From Nocardia abscessus (GTDB lineage Bacteria; Actinomycetota; Actinomycetes; Mycobacteriales; Mycobacteriaceae), in contig NZ_JADLQO010000003.1 in assembly GCF_015477775.1 (NCBI RefSeq), positions 1-64,000 on the forward strand: a stretch of 64,000 nucleotides of DNA, read 5' to 3'. Positions 21,690 to 30,851 of the stretch are shown piece by piece. A program made the translations under genes and the position numbers. The notes under the pieces are model-generated. The model did not search any database. It was given only the letters and a program-made list of their open reading frames with translations, and was not told the origin of the DNA. The first letter of the stretch is position 1, and every line of letters begins with the position of its first letter.

Positions 21690-22595
21690 TCAGCGGCCGT
21701 CGCGTTCGGTGACCCGTTCGGTGGCGCGGGAAACCTCGTAGCCCAGCAGGCGTTCGGCTTCCTCGATACCTCCCTGCAGGTCGCCGACGGCATTCATCTT
21801 CGACAGATCCAGGCCGATGGTCACCAGGGTGAGCGCGATCTCCGAGGACAGGCCGGTGATGATCACGTTCGCGCCCATGAGCCCGGACGCGTCGACGGTC
21901 TGCACCAGGTGGTTGGCCACCGTGGAGTCGATTTGGGGGACACCGGTGATGTCGATGACGACGACCTTAGCGCGGTTGGCCCGGATCGCGCGCAGCAGTT
22001 GCTCGGTGAGCTGGCGGGCGCGCTGGCTGTCCAGCACGCCGATGATGGGCAGGATCAGCAGCTGCTCGCGCACCTGCAGCACCGGCGTGGACAGCTCGCG
22101 GATGGCTTCCTGCTGCTGGCGGATGACGCGCTCGCGCTCTTGGACGAAGGACACGCCCACGGTGTTGGCGATGCGGTTGGCGGCCGGTTCGTAGGCGTCG
22201 AGCACCGCGTTGAGCAGCTCGAAGTCCGCCTGGTACTTCTCGAACAGCGACCGGGCGAGCACGTCGCGCAGCAGCAGCACGATGCCGAGGACCTCGTCGG
22301 TCTCGACGCCCCGCGGGATGATGCGTTCGGACAGGTCTCGCGCGTAGGCCTGCAGTGCCTCGACGCTACCGGTCTCGAGCACCTCGACGTAGTTGTCGTA
22401 GACCGAGGTGGCTTCGGAGAAGATCTCCTCGGGGGTCATCGCGGTCAGCAGCTGGGCGTCGGTGATGCGCCGGGCCCATTCCTCTCGCAGCGCGGTGCGG
22501 TTCTGACGCAGGTGCTCGACCAGCTGCGGAAGCAGATTGTCGACCGGCCCCGCGGTCAGGGAATCCGCCGAAAGGCTCATGGACACCTCGGACAT
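21690..22595 (-). CDS. rsbR: Stressosome sensor RsbR
   Basis: First gene of the operon, 301 residues. An N-terminal all-helical, globin-like sensor domain (about 1-150) is joined by a linker helix (ERERVIRQQQEAIRELSTPV) to a STAS domain (about 170-285). T170 in ELSTPV matches the first RsbT phosphorylation site (Thr171 in Bacillus RsbRA). At the second site (Thr205) the sequence is VPQIDSTVANHL, giving Ser224 or Thr225. The N domains project from the stressosome and are the likely stress sensors. The ATG start follows a CAGGAG. The operon probably begins here: 140 bases separate it from mftR. Confidence 0.92.
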   Translation of the reverse strand: MSEVSMSLSADSLTAGPVDNLLPQLVEHLRQNRTALREEWARRITDAQLLTAMTPEEIFSEATSVYDNYVEVLETGSVEALQAYARDLSERIIPRGVETDEVLGIVLLLRDVLARSLFEKYQADFELLNAVLDAYEPAANRIANTVGVSFVQERERVIRQQQEAIRELSTPVLQVREQLLILPIIGVLDSQRARQLTEQLLRAIRANRAKVVVIDITGVPQIDSTVANHLVQTVDASGLMGANVIITGLSSEIALTLVTIGLDLSKMNAVGDLQGGIEEAERLLGYEVSRATERVTERDGR

Positions 22596-22734
22596 GGAAA
22601 CTCCTGCCCCTTTCGACGGTTGAGTCGGGATCTTCGTGCGTTCGGCGCTAGCCGATTCCGAGCCTAGTCATACCCCACCCGGGTCGCCGACGAAACCTGC
22701 CGGTTGTTCGCCTGATGTTCGAGTGCGGCGGATC

Positions 22735-23331
22735 TCACGGCACCGTAGCGAACCCGCGTTCCAGCGCTGCGAGCGCCTCGTCCAAATACACGGTGAGGTC
22801 CGCGTCGGCACGGGCCAGCCAGGCGTCGAACGCGGCCCGCGCCGCCGCCAGCGTGGTCCGCCCGACCGCGAGGGGGATGAGCGCGTCCGCCGGTTCGCCC
22901 ATGCGCCCCGCCGCGAAGGCGCTCACGGCGCGCTCCCAGGCGTCGTAGTGCGCGCCCGCGGTGGCCGACAGCGCGGGGACGGTGGCGACCAGCTGCATGC
23001 GGGTGCGCAATTCGGGCACGTCCTCGGCGCGATATTGGTTGGCGCTCACCACGACTCGGCGCACGGCGGTCATCATCGGGACCTCGTCCGGCACGGTCGC
23101 GAACGCGGCGCGCAAGGCCGCGACCTCGTCGTCGAACTGCCACCAGAGCACCTCCGCTTTGGTGGGGAAGTAGCGGAAGAAGGTGCGTCCGCTGATGCCC
23201 GCGGCGGCGGCGATCTGTTCGACGGTGGTCTCGTCGAAGCCCTGTTCGGTGAACAGTCGCATGGCGATCAGTTCGAGGTCGCGCTTGGTCGTGCCCCGGG
23301 GGCGGCCGCGCGTGGTCCGGTTCTCCAGCAT
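22735..23331 (-). CDS. mftR: TetR-family regulator of the mycofactocin locus (MftR)
   Basis: A 198-residue TetR regulator. The N-terminal helix-turn-helix is AMRLFTEQGFDETTVEQIAA followed by AAGISGRTFFRYFPTKAEVL, with the RTFFRYF signature of the mycofactocin-system regulator family (TIGR03968). The C-terminal domain also fits that family. It is divergent from mftE, with a palindrome in the 65-base gap that is the likely operator. In mycobacteria MftR represses mft genes and is released by long-chain acyl-CoA, as I recall. Here it would control only mftE-mftD and itself. Confidence 0.8.
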   Translation of the reverse strand: MLENRTTRGRPRGTTKRDLELIAMRLFTEQGFDETTVEQIAAAAGISGRTFFRYFPTKAEVLWWQFDDEVAALRAAFATVPDEVPMMTAVRRVVVSANQYRAEDVPELRTRMQLVATVPALSATAGAHYDAWERAVSAFAAGRMGEPADALIPLAVGRTTLAAARAAFDAWLARADADLTVYLDEALAALERGFATVP

Positions 23332-23363
23332 CGTCTGATTGTGCTCGGCCGCCCGGCGCCCTT

Positions 23364-23389
23364 GATTATGTCAGTGACTGACGATAATC
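23364..23389. promoter_or_regulatory. MftR operator candidate and overlapping promoters
   Basis: GTCAGTGACTGAC (23370-23382) is a perfect 13-base palindrome, and it is flanked by GATTAT (23364-23369) and ATAATC (23384-23389), extending the dyad. GATAAT at 23383-23388 can be the -10 of mftE, 8 bases before its ATG, so mftE would be leaderless and the operator would block its promoter. TetR-type repressors commonly bind such sites. Confidence 0.65.
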
Positions 23390-23396
23390 TCGCGGA

Positions 23397-24098
23397 ATGT
23401 TGGCGGATCTCACCTGGCCCGAGGCGGGCGCGCGCGCCACCGCGGGTGCGATCCTGGCCGTCGCGGTCGGGGCCACCGAGCAGCACGGCCCGCATCTGCC
23501 GCTGTCCACCGACACCGACGTCGCCGCGGCGCTGTGCGCCCGGCTGGCCGCGGCGCGACGGGAGGTGCTCGTCGGCCCGGCGATCCCGTACGGCGCCAGC
23601 GGCGAGCACGCGGGCTTTCCCGGCACGCTGTCGATCGGGCAGGCGGCGCTGGAACTGCTGGTGGTCGAGCTGTGCCGGTCGGCGACCGACACCTTCGACC
23701 GCGTCCTGCTGGTCAACTGGCACGGCGGCAACATCGAACCGCTGCGCCGGGCGCGGGATCTGCTGCGCTCCGAGTCACGTGACGTGCGCCTGTACCTGCC
23801 GCGCTTCGACGGTGACCCGCACGCGGGCCGATCGGAGACGGCACTGCAACTGGCGTTGGCACCCGAGCGCGTGCGGGGCGACCGCGCCGCGGCGGGGGAC
23901 ACCCGCCCGCTGACCGAACTGTTGCCTTTGTTGCGGGCGGGCGGAGTGCGCGCGGTGAGCGCCAACGGCGTACTGGGTGATCCGTCGGGCGCGACCGCCG
24001 CCGAGGGCGCGGCCCTGCTCGATCACCTGAGCGCCGACCTGATCGACCGAACCCGGCTCTGGTGGCCGGAGAACTCCCCGGAAAGGACCGGAACATGA
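23397..24098 (+). CDS. mftE: Mycofactocin creatininase-family peptidase MftE
   Basis: Peptidase that trims the modified MftA peptide to its C-terminal Val-Tyr-derived core during mycofactocin synthesis. The 233-residue sequence has creatininase-family metal ligands: AVGATEQHGPHLPLSTDTDV near the N terminus, ASGEHAGFPGTLS and the NWHGGN motif, and the late Glu in GRSETALQL. ATG 23397 is probably leaderless. It overlaps mftD by 4 bases (ATGA). The precursor gene mftA and the radical SAM gene mftC are not in the window, so its substrate must come from elsewhere in the genome. Confidence 0.9.
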   Translation: MLADLTWPEAGARATAGAILAVAVGATEQHGPHLPLSTDTDVAAALCARLAAARREVLVGPAIPYGASGEHAGFPGTLSIGQAALELLVVELCRSATDTFDRVLLVNWHGGNIEPLRRARDLLRSESRDVRLYLPRFDGDPHAGRSETALQLALAPERVRGDRAAAGDTRPLTELLPLLRAGGVRAVSANGVLGDPSGATAAEGAALLDHLSADLIDRTRLWWPENSPERTGT

Positions 24099-25318
24099 AC
24101 CCGTGGTTCGAGACCGTCGCCGAAGCGCAGCGGCGGGCGAAGAAGCGGCTGCCGAAATCGGTGTACGGCGCGTTGATCGCCGGCTCCGAGCGCGGGCAGA
24201 CCATCGAGGACAATCAGAAGGCGTTCACCGAACTGGGTTTCGCGCCGCACGTGGCGGGCCCGATCGGCGAGCGAGACCAGTCGACGACCGTACTGGGACA
24301 GCGGCTTTCGATGCCGGTGCTGATCTCGCCGACCGGTGTGCAGGCGGTGCACCCCGACGGTGAGGTCGCCGTCGCAAGGGCCGCCGCCGCGCGCGGCATC
24401 GCGATGGGCCTGAGTTCGTTCGCCAGCAAGCCGATCGAAGAGGTGATCGCGGCCAACCCCGCGACGTTCTTCCAGTTGTACTGGTGCGGCGGCAAGGACG
24501 AGATCGCGCAGCGGATGCGGCGTGCCAAGGAGGCGGGCGCGGTCGGGTTGATCCTGACGCTGGACTGGTCGTTCTCGCACGGGCGGGACTGGGGTAGTCC
24601 GGTCATCCCGGAGAAGCTCGATCTGCGCACGATGCTGAAGTTCGCGCCGCAGACCCTGGCGCGCCCGAAGTGGCTGGCGACCTATGCGCGATCGGGCAGC
24701 ATTCCCGACCTGACCGCGCCGAACATGGCTGTCGGCGATGGGCCTGCGCCCGGGTTCTTCGGCGCATACGGCGAGTGGATGGGCACGCCCGCGCCGGACT
24801 GGGCGGACGTGCGGTGGATCTGCGAGCAATGGGACGGTCCGGTCATGCTCAAAGGCGTGATGCGGGTCGACGACGCGCACCGGGCGGTCGACGCGGGCGT
24901 CGCCGCGATCTCGGTGTCCAACCACGGCGGCAACAACCTCGACGGCACCCCGGCCGCGATCCGCGCGCTCCCGGTGATCGCCGACGCGGTGGGTTCGCAG
25001 ATCGAAGTGGTGCTCGACGGTGGCATCCGGCGCGGCAGCGACGTGGTGAAAGCGGTGGCCCTGGGCGCGCGGGCGGTCATGATCGGGCGCGCCTACCTGT
25101 GGGGGCTCGCCGCGAACGGGCAGGCCGGTGTCGAGAACGTGCTGGACATCCTGCGCGGCGGCGTCGACTCGGCGTTGCTGGGCTTGCGCAAGACGCGCGT
25201 CACCGAGCTGGACCGGTCGGACTTGGTGGTGCCCGCCGGGTTCGAACGAGCGCTCGGCGTGCCCGAAGCGGCCCGTGCCGCAAGCGCTCCCGCCGATCAC
25301 GCGGCCTCGCCCGCCTGA
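24095..25318 (+). CDS. mftD: Pre-mycofactocin synthase MftD (FMN-dependent)
   Basis: FMN enzyme of the alpha-hydroxy-acid oxidase family that oxidatively deaminates the cyclised Val-Tyr core (AHDP) to pre-mycofactocin. The 407 residues align closely with Mtb MftD (Rv0694) from WFETVAEAQRRAKKRLPKS through FASKPIEEVIAANPATFFQ, MLKGVMRVDDAHRAVDAGV, ISVSNHGGNNLDGTPAAIRA (catalytic His in NHGG) and GGIRRGSDVVKAVALGARAV. Start ATG 24095 lies inside the mftE stop, with GGAAAGG upstream. The gene ends 2 bases before the convergent MarR gene. Confidence 0.95.
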   Translation: MNPWFETVAEAQRRAKKRLPKSVYGALIAGSERGQTIEDNQKAFTELGFAPHVAGPIGERDQSTTVLGQRLSMPVLISPTGVQAVHPDGEVAVARAAAARGIAMGLSSFASKPIEEVIAANPATFFQLYWCGGKDEIAQRMRRAKEAGAVGLILTLDWSFSHGRDWGSPVIPEKLDLRTMLKFAPQTLARPKWLATYARSGSIPDLTAPNMAVGDGPAPGFFGAYGEWMGTPAPDWADVRWICEQWDGPVMLKGVMRVDDAHRAVDAGVAAISVSNHGGNNLDGTPAAIRALPVIADAVGSQIEVVLDGGIRRGSDVVKAVALGARAVMIGRAYLWGLAANGQAGVENVLDILRGGVDSALLGLRKTRVTELDRSDLVVPAGFERALGVPEAARAASAPADHAASPA

Positions 25319-25320
25319 AC

Positions 25321-25791
25321 TCAGTTCTCCGCCGCCGGTCGCCGGTGATGCGCGAGCAGGGTGTCGTAGATGTCGGCCAAGGCGGCCAGCTGCCGGCGAT
25401 CGAGGATGTCGATCATGTGCCTGCGCACGCTCTCCACGTGCGCGGGCGCGGCGCCGGTCAGCACGTCGGCGCCGCGCGGGGTGAGCTTGGCGGCGGTGCG
25501 GCGCGCGTCGTCGGGGATCGGCTCGCGCACGACGAGCTCCCGTTTCTCCATCCGGGTGATCTGGTGGGAGAGCCGGCTCTGCGACCACTCCAGCTTGGCC
25601 GCGAGTTCGGCGAAGGTGAGCCGGTGGTCCGGCGCCTCGGCCAGATAGGCCAGCACCGAGTATTCGACGTAGGTGAGGTCGGACTCCCTGGTCGAATCCC
25701 GCCCGACCGCCGCGGCGATGAGGTCGCGGGTGCGCACGAAACCCAACCAGGCGCGCATCTCGACGTCATCGAGCCAATGGGGATCGGTCAC
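25321..25791 (-). CDS. MarR-family transcriptional regulator
   Basis: A 156-residue winged-helix regulator. The DNA-binding region is LTFAELAAKLEWSQSRLSHQ followed by ITRMEKRELVVREPIPDDAR and the wing RRTAAKLTPRGADVL. The N-terminal and C-terminal helices form the dimer interface. It stands alone on the minus strand, convergent with mftD and divergent from the fumarase gene across 270 bases, so it may regulate itself or the fumarase; ligands are unknown. Confidence 0.85.
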   Translation of the reverse strand: MTDPHWLDDVEMRAWLGFVRTRDLIAAAVGRDSTRESDLTYVEYSVLAYLAEAPDHRLTFAELAAKLEWSQSRLSHQITRMEKRELVVREPIPDDARRTAAKLTPRGADVLTGAAPAHVESVRRHMIDILDRRQLAALADIYDTLLAHHRRPAAEN

Positions 25792-25954
25792 GATAGCGCT
25801 CCAAACTCTGACGTGTCCCGAACGTTCCGCGTCACGCCGTGCGGCGCGCGAACAGTCTGCGCGCGGATGGACCCGGACGCCGGGGCGTTTTCTCAGAGAT
25901 GAGAGGTAGCATCACCGGGGTTGAACGTGCAACCTTTCGGGCCAACTGTCCGAG

Positions 25955-25973
25955 ATAGGGTTGCCTAACCAGC
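25955..25973. promoter_or_regulatory. IdeR/DtxR-like iron box upstream of the fumarase gene
   Basis: The 19 bases here, read on the minus strand, match the IdeR consensus (TTAGGTTAGGCTAACCTAA) at 13 positions, including the central GGTTAGGC. It lies 89 bases before the class I fumarase start. An Fe-S enzyme behind an iron-regulator site is plausible; binding is unproven. Confidence 0.4.
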
Positions 25974-26061
25974 AGTGGCGTGCACGGCGGTGGCTAGGCT
26001 CGCTGTGCTCGTGCCCAGCCCGGCCGTCCTGCGTTCGGGCCCACCCGAAGGAGTGCGACTG

Positions 26062-27738
<1,677 letters not shown>

Positions 27739-27875
27739 GCCTTCCTCGACCCGCATGCGGCAGGCCGCGGACACGCCGATGTCCTGCCGATCACCGGGGC
27801 TTCGACGTCGTCGCAGCGGGCACGCTTAGCGGAGTACACCGTTGATTCCGGCACCGATGCAGGTCGAGGAGAGCT

Positions 27876-28340
27876 ATGAGCATGTCCAGACCAGTACCGA
27901 CGGCGTTGTGTATCACCGAGTCGGCCGCCCACCGGTTGGCCGATCGCGCTGCCCGGGAGGGAACCAGCTGTACCGCACTGCTCGATCGGCTGATCCACGA
28001 GGGCGTCGACCAGCTCGACCACCCGGGGATCGTCTTCCGCGGTCCGCTCGACGACCGCCGCGCCGCGCTGGCGGCGGGCCCGGAGGTCTGGGAAATCGTT
28101 GCGCGCCTGCGGGAATTGGACGGCCCGATGGAACGCCGGATCGCCGTGCTCGGCGCGAAGTCGGACCTGAGTACGAGCAAGATCAGATTGGCGCTCGCCT
28201 ACGCACGGGCGCACGGCGGCGAGATCCTGGAGCGGATCGCGCGCAATAGGCAAGCGGCGGAGTCGATTCGCCGGGGCGGCGTACGCGTGGCCGCCGCGCG
28301 GCTGGGTCCCAGCGCACTGGACGGTCCACCATGCGCGTGA
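27876..28340 (+). CDS. Ribbon-helix-helix-like protein, CopG/antitoxin type
   Basis: A 154-residue protein with an N-terminal RHH-like segment (VPTALCITESAAHRLADRAA followed by a second helix RLIHEGVDQL) and a middle region HPGIVFRGPLDDRRAALAAG then PEVWEIVARLRELDG. That middle is what I recall from actinobacterial CopG/DUF433-type proteins found as antitoxins or small regulators. KSDLSTSKIRLALAYARAHG may be a further helix-turn-helix. ATG 27876 follows GAGGAGAG. No toxin gene is adjacent, so it may be a solitary regulator. Confidence 0.55.
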   Translation: MSMSRPVPTALCITESAAHRLADRAAREGTSCTALLDRLIHEGVDQLDHPGIVFRGPLDDRRAALAAGPEVWEIVARLRELDGPMERRIAVLGAKSDLSTSKIRLALAYARAHGGEILERIARNRQAAESIRRGGVRVAAARLGPSALDGPPCA

Positions 28341-28428
28341 TTCAGCCGTATTGTCCGATGCGGCCGGTCTTCACATAGCTGGGGAGGGAATGTGAAATTC
28401 CCTCTACCTGTGGATAGCCCACAAACTC

Positions 28429-28464
28429 GCGGGCGGCTGTCGGCACGAGCCGATAGCCGCCCGC
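28429..28464. terminator. Long hairpin downstream of the RHH gene
   Basis: Arms of 16 bases (28429-28444 and 28449-28464) around an ACGA loop pair at every position except one G-T. No T tract follows. It lies 88 bases after the RHH gene and is probably its terminator, though a structural role in the adjoining gene-free DNA is possible. Confidence 0.55.
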
Positions 28465-28676
28465 GGTGCGTATGCGGCTCGGTATCGCTCGCTGCGCTTG
28501 GGCCGCAGCGAAATTCGGCCTGGCGTGCCATCGTCTCGTGTCGGGTCTCCTGGCGTTGCGACATACCGGCCGAAATGGACGAATCTGGCCCGTACGAACG
28601 TCGATTCAGTCGCGAATCGCCCAAATGCCCCGTCGATTCGGGCAATCCGGGAGTAGTAGCCGCCGCGGCGCCACTG

Positions 28677-28832
28677 TGATCCACAGCACTGGAATAGATT
28701 GTGGACAGGCAGTTTTCCATGCGGCGCGAAATATTTGCTACATCAGGACAATTGGGTGCATATCGGGCATGCCATCTCAGTATTATCCCAAGCTGTGGAG
28801 TTCTCTGTGGAATTCGCTGAATGTTGTCCACA
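28677..28832. repeat. Cluster of DnaA-box-like 9-mers
   Basis: TGATCCACA (28677-28685), TGTGGACAG (28700-28708) and TTGTCCACA (28824-28832) are within one base of the box TTATCCACA or its actinobacterial form TTGTCCACA; a further near match, TGTGGATAG, is at 28409-28417. TGTGGA also occurs at 28794 and 28806. No dnaA, dnaN, parA or rep gene is nearby, so this is not the chromosomal origin as usually arranged. Confidence 0.4.
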
Positions 28833-29072
28833 TTCCGAGTGAGTGGCATGTGGAGCCGGGCATGATGTGGCGGGAGCTGGCGGACCGTCGGCCGGGGAGG
28901 TGGGCGACCAAGTGGCTACCCGCGATGCCGCGCTCTGACCCGGGGCCGGATGAGCGCGGTGACGTCGGGGCGTCGCCTGGCGGCACGGCTGGAGCGGCCG
29001 TCGTCGGCACGGTGCGTGGGTTCCGATCGGGGCAAACCAGGCATAGGTGACCCCAGGCGATAGCATCGCCGC

Positions 29073-29597
29073 ATGGTGCTCGAGAATGCTGGGCGGAGTC
29101 GGATGGTGGCGGCGCTGTCGGTGGCGGTGCTTCCCGCGCTGGTCGCGACCGGTGTACAGGCAGGGGAGGCGCGGGCGGACGTCGTGGTCATCGATCAGCG
29201 GGAATCGGTGGGCTCGGCGACAGGAACAGAGGGGCTCGATCCCGCGTTGGCCTTGGCCTACACCCTCGCCGAACGCGAGGCGCGCTCCCAGGGGGTGCCG
29301 CTGTCCATCACGTCCGGATACCGGACGCCCGCCGAGCAGCAGGCGCTGTGGGAGGACGGTGTGGCGACCTACGGTCCGGATGACGCGCGGCGCTGGGTGC
29401 TGCCGCCGGAGGAGTCCACCCATGTGTCCGGGCAGGCGATCGACGTCGGCCCGCAGCAGGGTGCGCGCTGGCTCGAGGCGAACGGCAACCGTTGGGGGCT
29501 GTGCCGGACGTTCGAAAACGAATGGTGGCATTTCGAGTTGGCCACCGTCCCGGGCACGAACTGCCCGCCGATGAAGCCGGACGCGAGCGTGCGCTGA
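29073..29597 (+). CDS. Exported D-alanyl-D-alanine carboxypeptidase, VanY-type (peptidase M15B)
   Basis: Cell-wall peptidase of 174 residues. The N-terminal signal (MVAALSVAVLPALVATGVQA) precedes a zinc peptidase with the motifs SGYRTPAEQQALW, STHVSGQAIDVG (zinc His and Asp) and NEWWHFEL (catalytic Glu-x-x-His). It would remove the terminal D-Ala from peptidoglycan stem peptides outside the membrane. GTG at about 29073 begins the frame, with little ribosome-binding sequence before it. The gene is convergent with the SDR gene 22 bases on. Confidence 0.88.
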   Translation: MVLENAGRSRMVAALSVAVLPALVATGVQAGEARADVVVIDQRESVGSATGTEGLDPALALAYTLAEREARSQGVPLSITSGYRTPAEQQALWEDGVATYGPDDARRWVLPPEESTHVSGQAIDVGPQQGARWLEANGNRWGLCRTFENEWWHFELATVPGTNCPPMKPDASVR

Positions 29598-29619
29598 CGT
29601 CACCGGCCGGCCGGGCGCG

Positions 29620-30390
29620 CTAGACCATGGGGTCCGGAATGGCGGTGATCAGCCCTCCGTCGACGAGCAGATCCTGCCCGTTGACATAGGACGCCGCACC
29701 GGATGCGAGAAAGGCGACGGCGTCGGCCACGTTCTCGGCGGTACCGACGCGTCCCGCCGCCACCGTGGCGCTGATCGCGGCCTGTGCTTCGGCGGAGACG
29801 TTCGCGCGGAACGACGGCGTCGCGATGTAGCCCGGACTGACGGAATTGACCCGGATGCGCCGGGGCGCCAGCTCGGCGGCGAGGCTGCGCGCCAGGTTGT
29901 GCACCGCCGCCTTGGTCGCCGAGTAGAGCGATGCGCGGGGCACGCCGCGATGCAGGGCCCAGGAGGCATTGATGACGATCGCCCCGTGATCCGCCACGAG
30001 GGGGAGGGTCTTCTGGATGGTGAAGAACACCCCTTTGAAGTTGGTATCCACCACACGGTCGAACTCGGCTTCGGTGATGCTCTCGGTCGGTTGGAACGCC
30101 GCGATGCCCGCGTTCGCGAAGACGACATCCAGCCGTCCGTAGCGCTGTGTCACGGCAGCGACGAGCGCGTCTAGGTCGTCGAGATCGGCCGCGTCGCCGG
30201 CCACCGCGAGCACGCGATCGGCGTCGCCCAGCTCTTCGGCGGCGGCCTCGAGGCGGCTCTTGTCGCGCCCGGTGATGACGACGTGCGCACCTTCGATGAG
30301 CAGCCGTCGTGCGGTGGCCGAGCCCATGCCGCTGGACCCGCCGGTGATCAAGGCGATCTTGCCGTCGAAGCGGTCGCTGTCCGCGCCCAT
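29620..30390 (-). CDS. Short-chain dehydrogenase/reductase (SDR)
   Basis: A 256-residue classical SDR. Cofactor motif TGGSSGMGSATA, NAG motif FANAGIAAF, active-site Ser in INASWALHRG, Tyr-Lys in YSATKAA and SPGYIATPS. The C terminus (ASYVNGQDLLVDGG) is the usual one. The start is ATG 30390, 5 bases behind GGAGGTT; the frame open to 30501 runs through the operator region and is not used. Substrate unknown. Divergent from an ArsR regulator with a palindrome in the 98-base gap, so the pair is probably a regulator and its target. Confidence 0.9.
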   Translation of the reverse strand: MGADSDRFDGKIALITGGSSGMGSATARRLLIEGAHVVITGRDKSRLEAAAEELGDADRVLAVAGDAADLDDLDALVAAVTQRYGRLDVVFANAGIAAFQPTESITEAEFDRVVDTNFKGVFFTIQKTLPLVADHGAIVINASWALHRGVPRASLYSATKAAVHNLARSLAAELAPRRIRVNSVSPGYIATPSFRANVSAEAQAAISATVAAGRVGTAENVADAVAFLASGAASYVNGQDLLVDGGLITAIPDPMV

Positions 30391-30443
30391 GAGAACCTCC
30401 CGAACGATTCCGTGTACGAGTATGTTCGATTGTACAAATAAAT

Positions 30444-30464
30444 ACGTACAGTTCGACTGTACGT
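30444..30464. promoter_or_regulatory. Palindromic operator between the SDR and ArsR genes
   Basis: ACGTACAGT, a TCG spacer, then ACTGTACGT form a perfect 9+9 dyad. A related half-site, GATTGTAC, lies just to the left (30428-30435). The surrounding DNA is AT-rich and carries both divergent promoters. ArsR-family repressors bind dyads of this size. Confidence 0.65.
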
Positions 30465-30488
30465 CATCCCGCGCGCTAGCCTGGTCGC

Positions 30489-30803
30489 GTGATCGCGGCA
30501 CATCCCGAGCGAGCGCAGATCCAGTTGACCAATGTGCTCACCGCACTGGGCAACCCGCTGCGCCTGCGGGTGGTGCGGATACTGGCCGAGGGCGGCGAGC
30601 ACACCTGCGGCTCGGTGCTGCCGGACGTGGCCAAGTCGAATCTGACCCACCACTGGCGGGTCCTGCGCGACGCGGGAGTCATCTGGCAGCGCCCCTCCGG
30701 GCGCGAACTGCTGCTGTCGTTGCGCCGCGACGACCTCGAAGCCCGCTTCCCCGGCCTGCTGGACACCTTGCTCGACGCCGCCCGCCGCGAAACCGCGGAC
30801 TGA
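30489..30803 (+). CDS. ArsR-family transcriptional regulator
   Basis: A 104-residue winged-helix repressor. LTALGNPLRLRVVRILAEGG starts the domain, and KSNLTHHWRVLRDAGVIWQR is the recognition helix region, followed by the wing SGRELLLSLRR. The metal-binding Cys-Val-Cys of arsenic sensors is absent (one Cys only, HTCGSV), so it may sense something else, such as a substrate of the divergent SDR. GTG 30489 lies 6 bases after TAGCCT and could be leaderless. It converges on jetC. Confidence 0.88.
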   Translation: MIAAHPERAQIQLTNVLTALGNPLRLRVVRILAEGGEHTCGSVLPDVAKSNLTHHWRVLRDAGVIWQRPSGRELLLSLRRDDLEARFPGLLDTLLDAARRETAD

Positions 30804-30851
30804 ACCGTCGCACGACCCGCTGCCGTCTTTCCGGGCGGCGCTGCCGAACGG

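Larger units (their letters stand above)
28341..29072. other. Gene-free interval with a hairpin and DnaA-box-like 9-mers
   Basis: About 730 bases, clearly more AT-rich than the surroundings between 28680 and 28860. Frames on both strands are present but have poor codon use for this genome and no family features. The interval holds a strong hairpin (28429-28464) and several TGTGGA or TCCACA motifs resembling DnaA boxes, one of them exact (TTGTCCACA, 28824-28832). Confidence 0.5.

Noticed and set aside
23331..23397. A short mftA precursor gene between mftR and mftE
   Set aside because: Only 65 bases are available and no frame there encodes a peptide ending in a Val-Tyr core.
28466..29050. A 194-codon frame across the gene-free interval
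   Set aside because: Codon use unlike the neighbouring genes, mixed Trp/Cys/Met-rich sequence without domains, and it overlaps the VanY gene region and the DnaA-like motifs.
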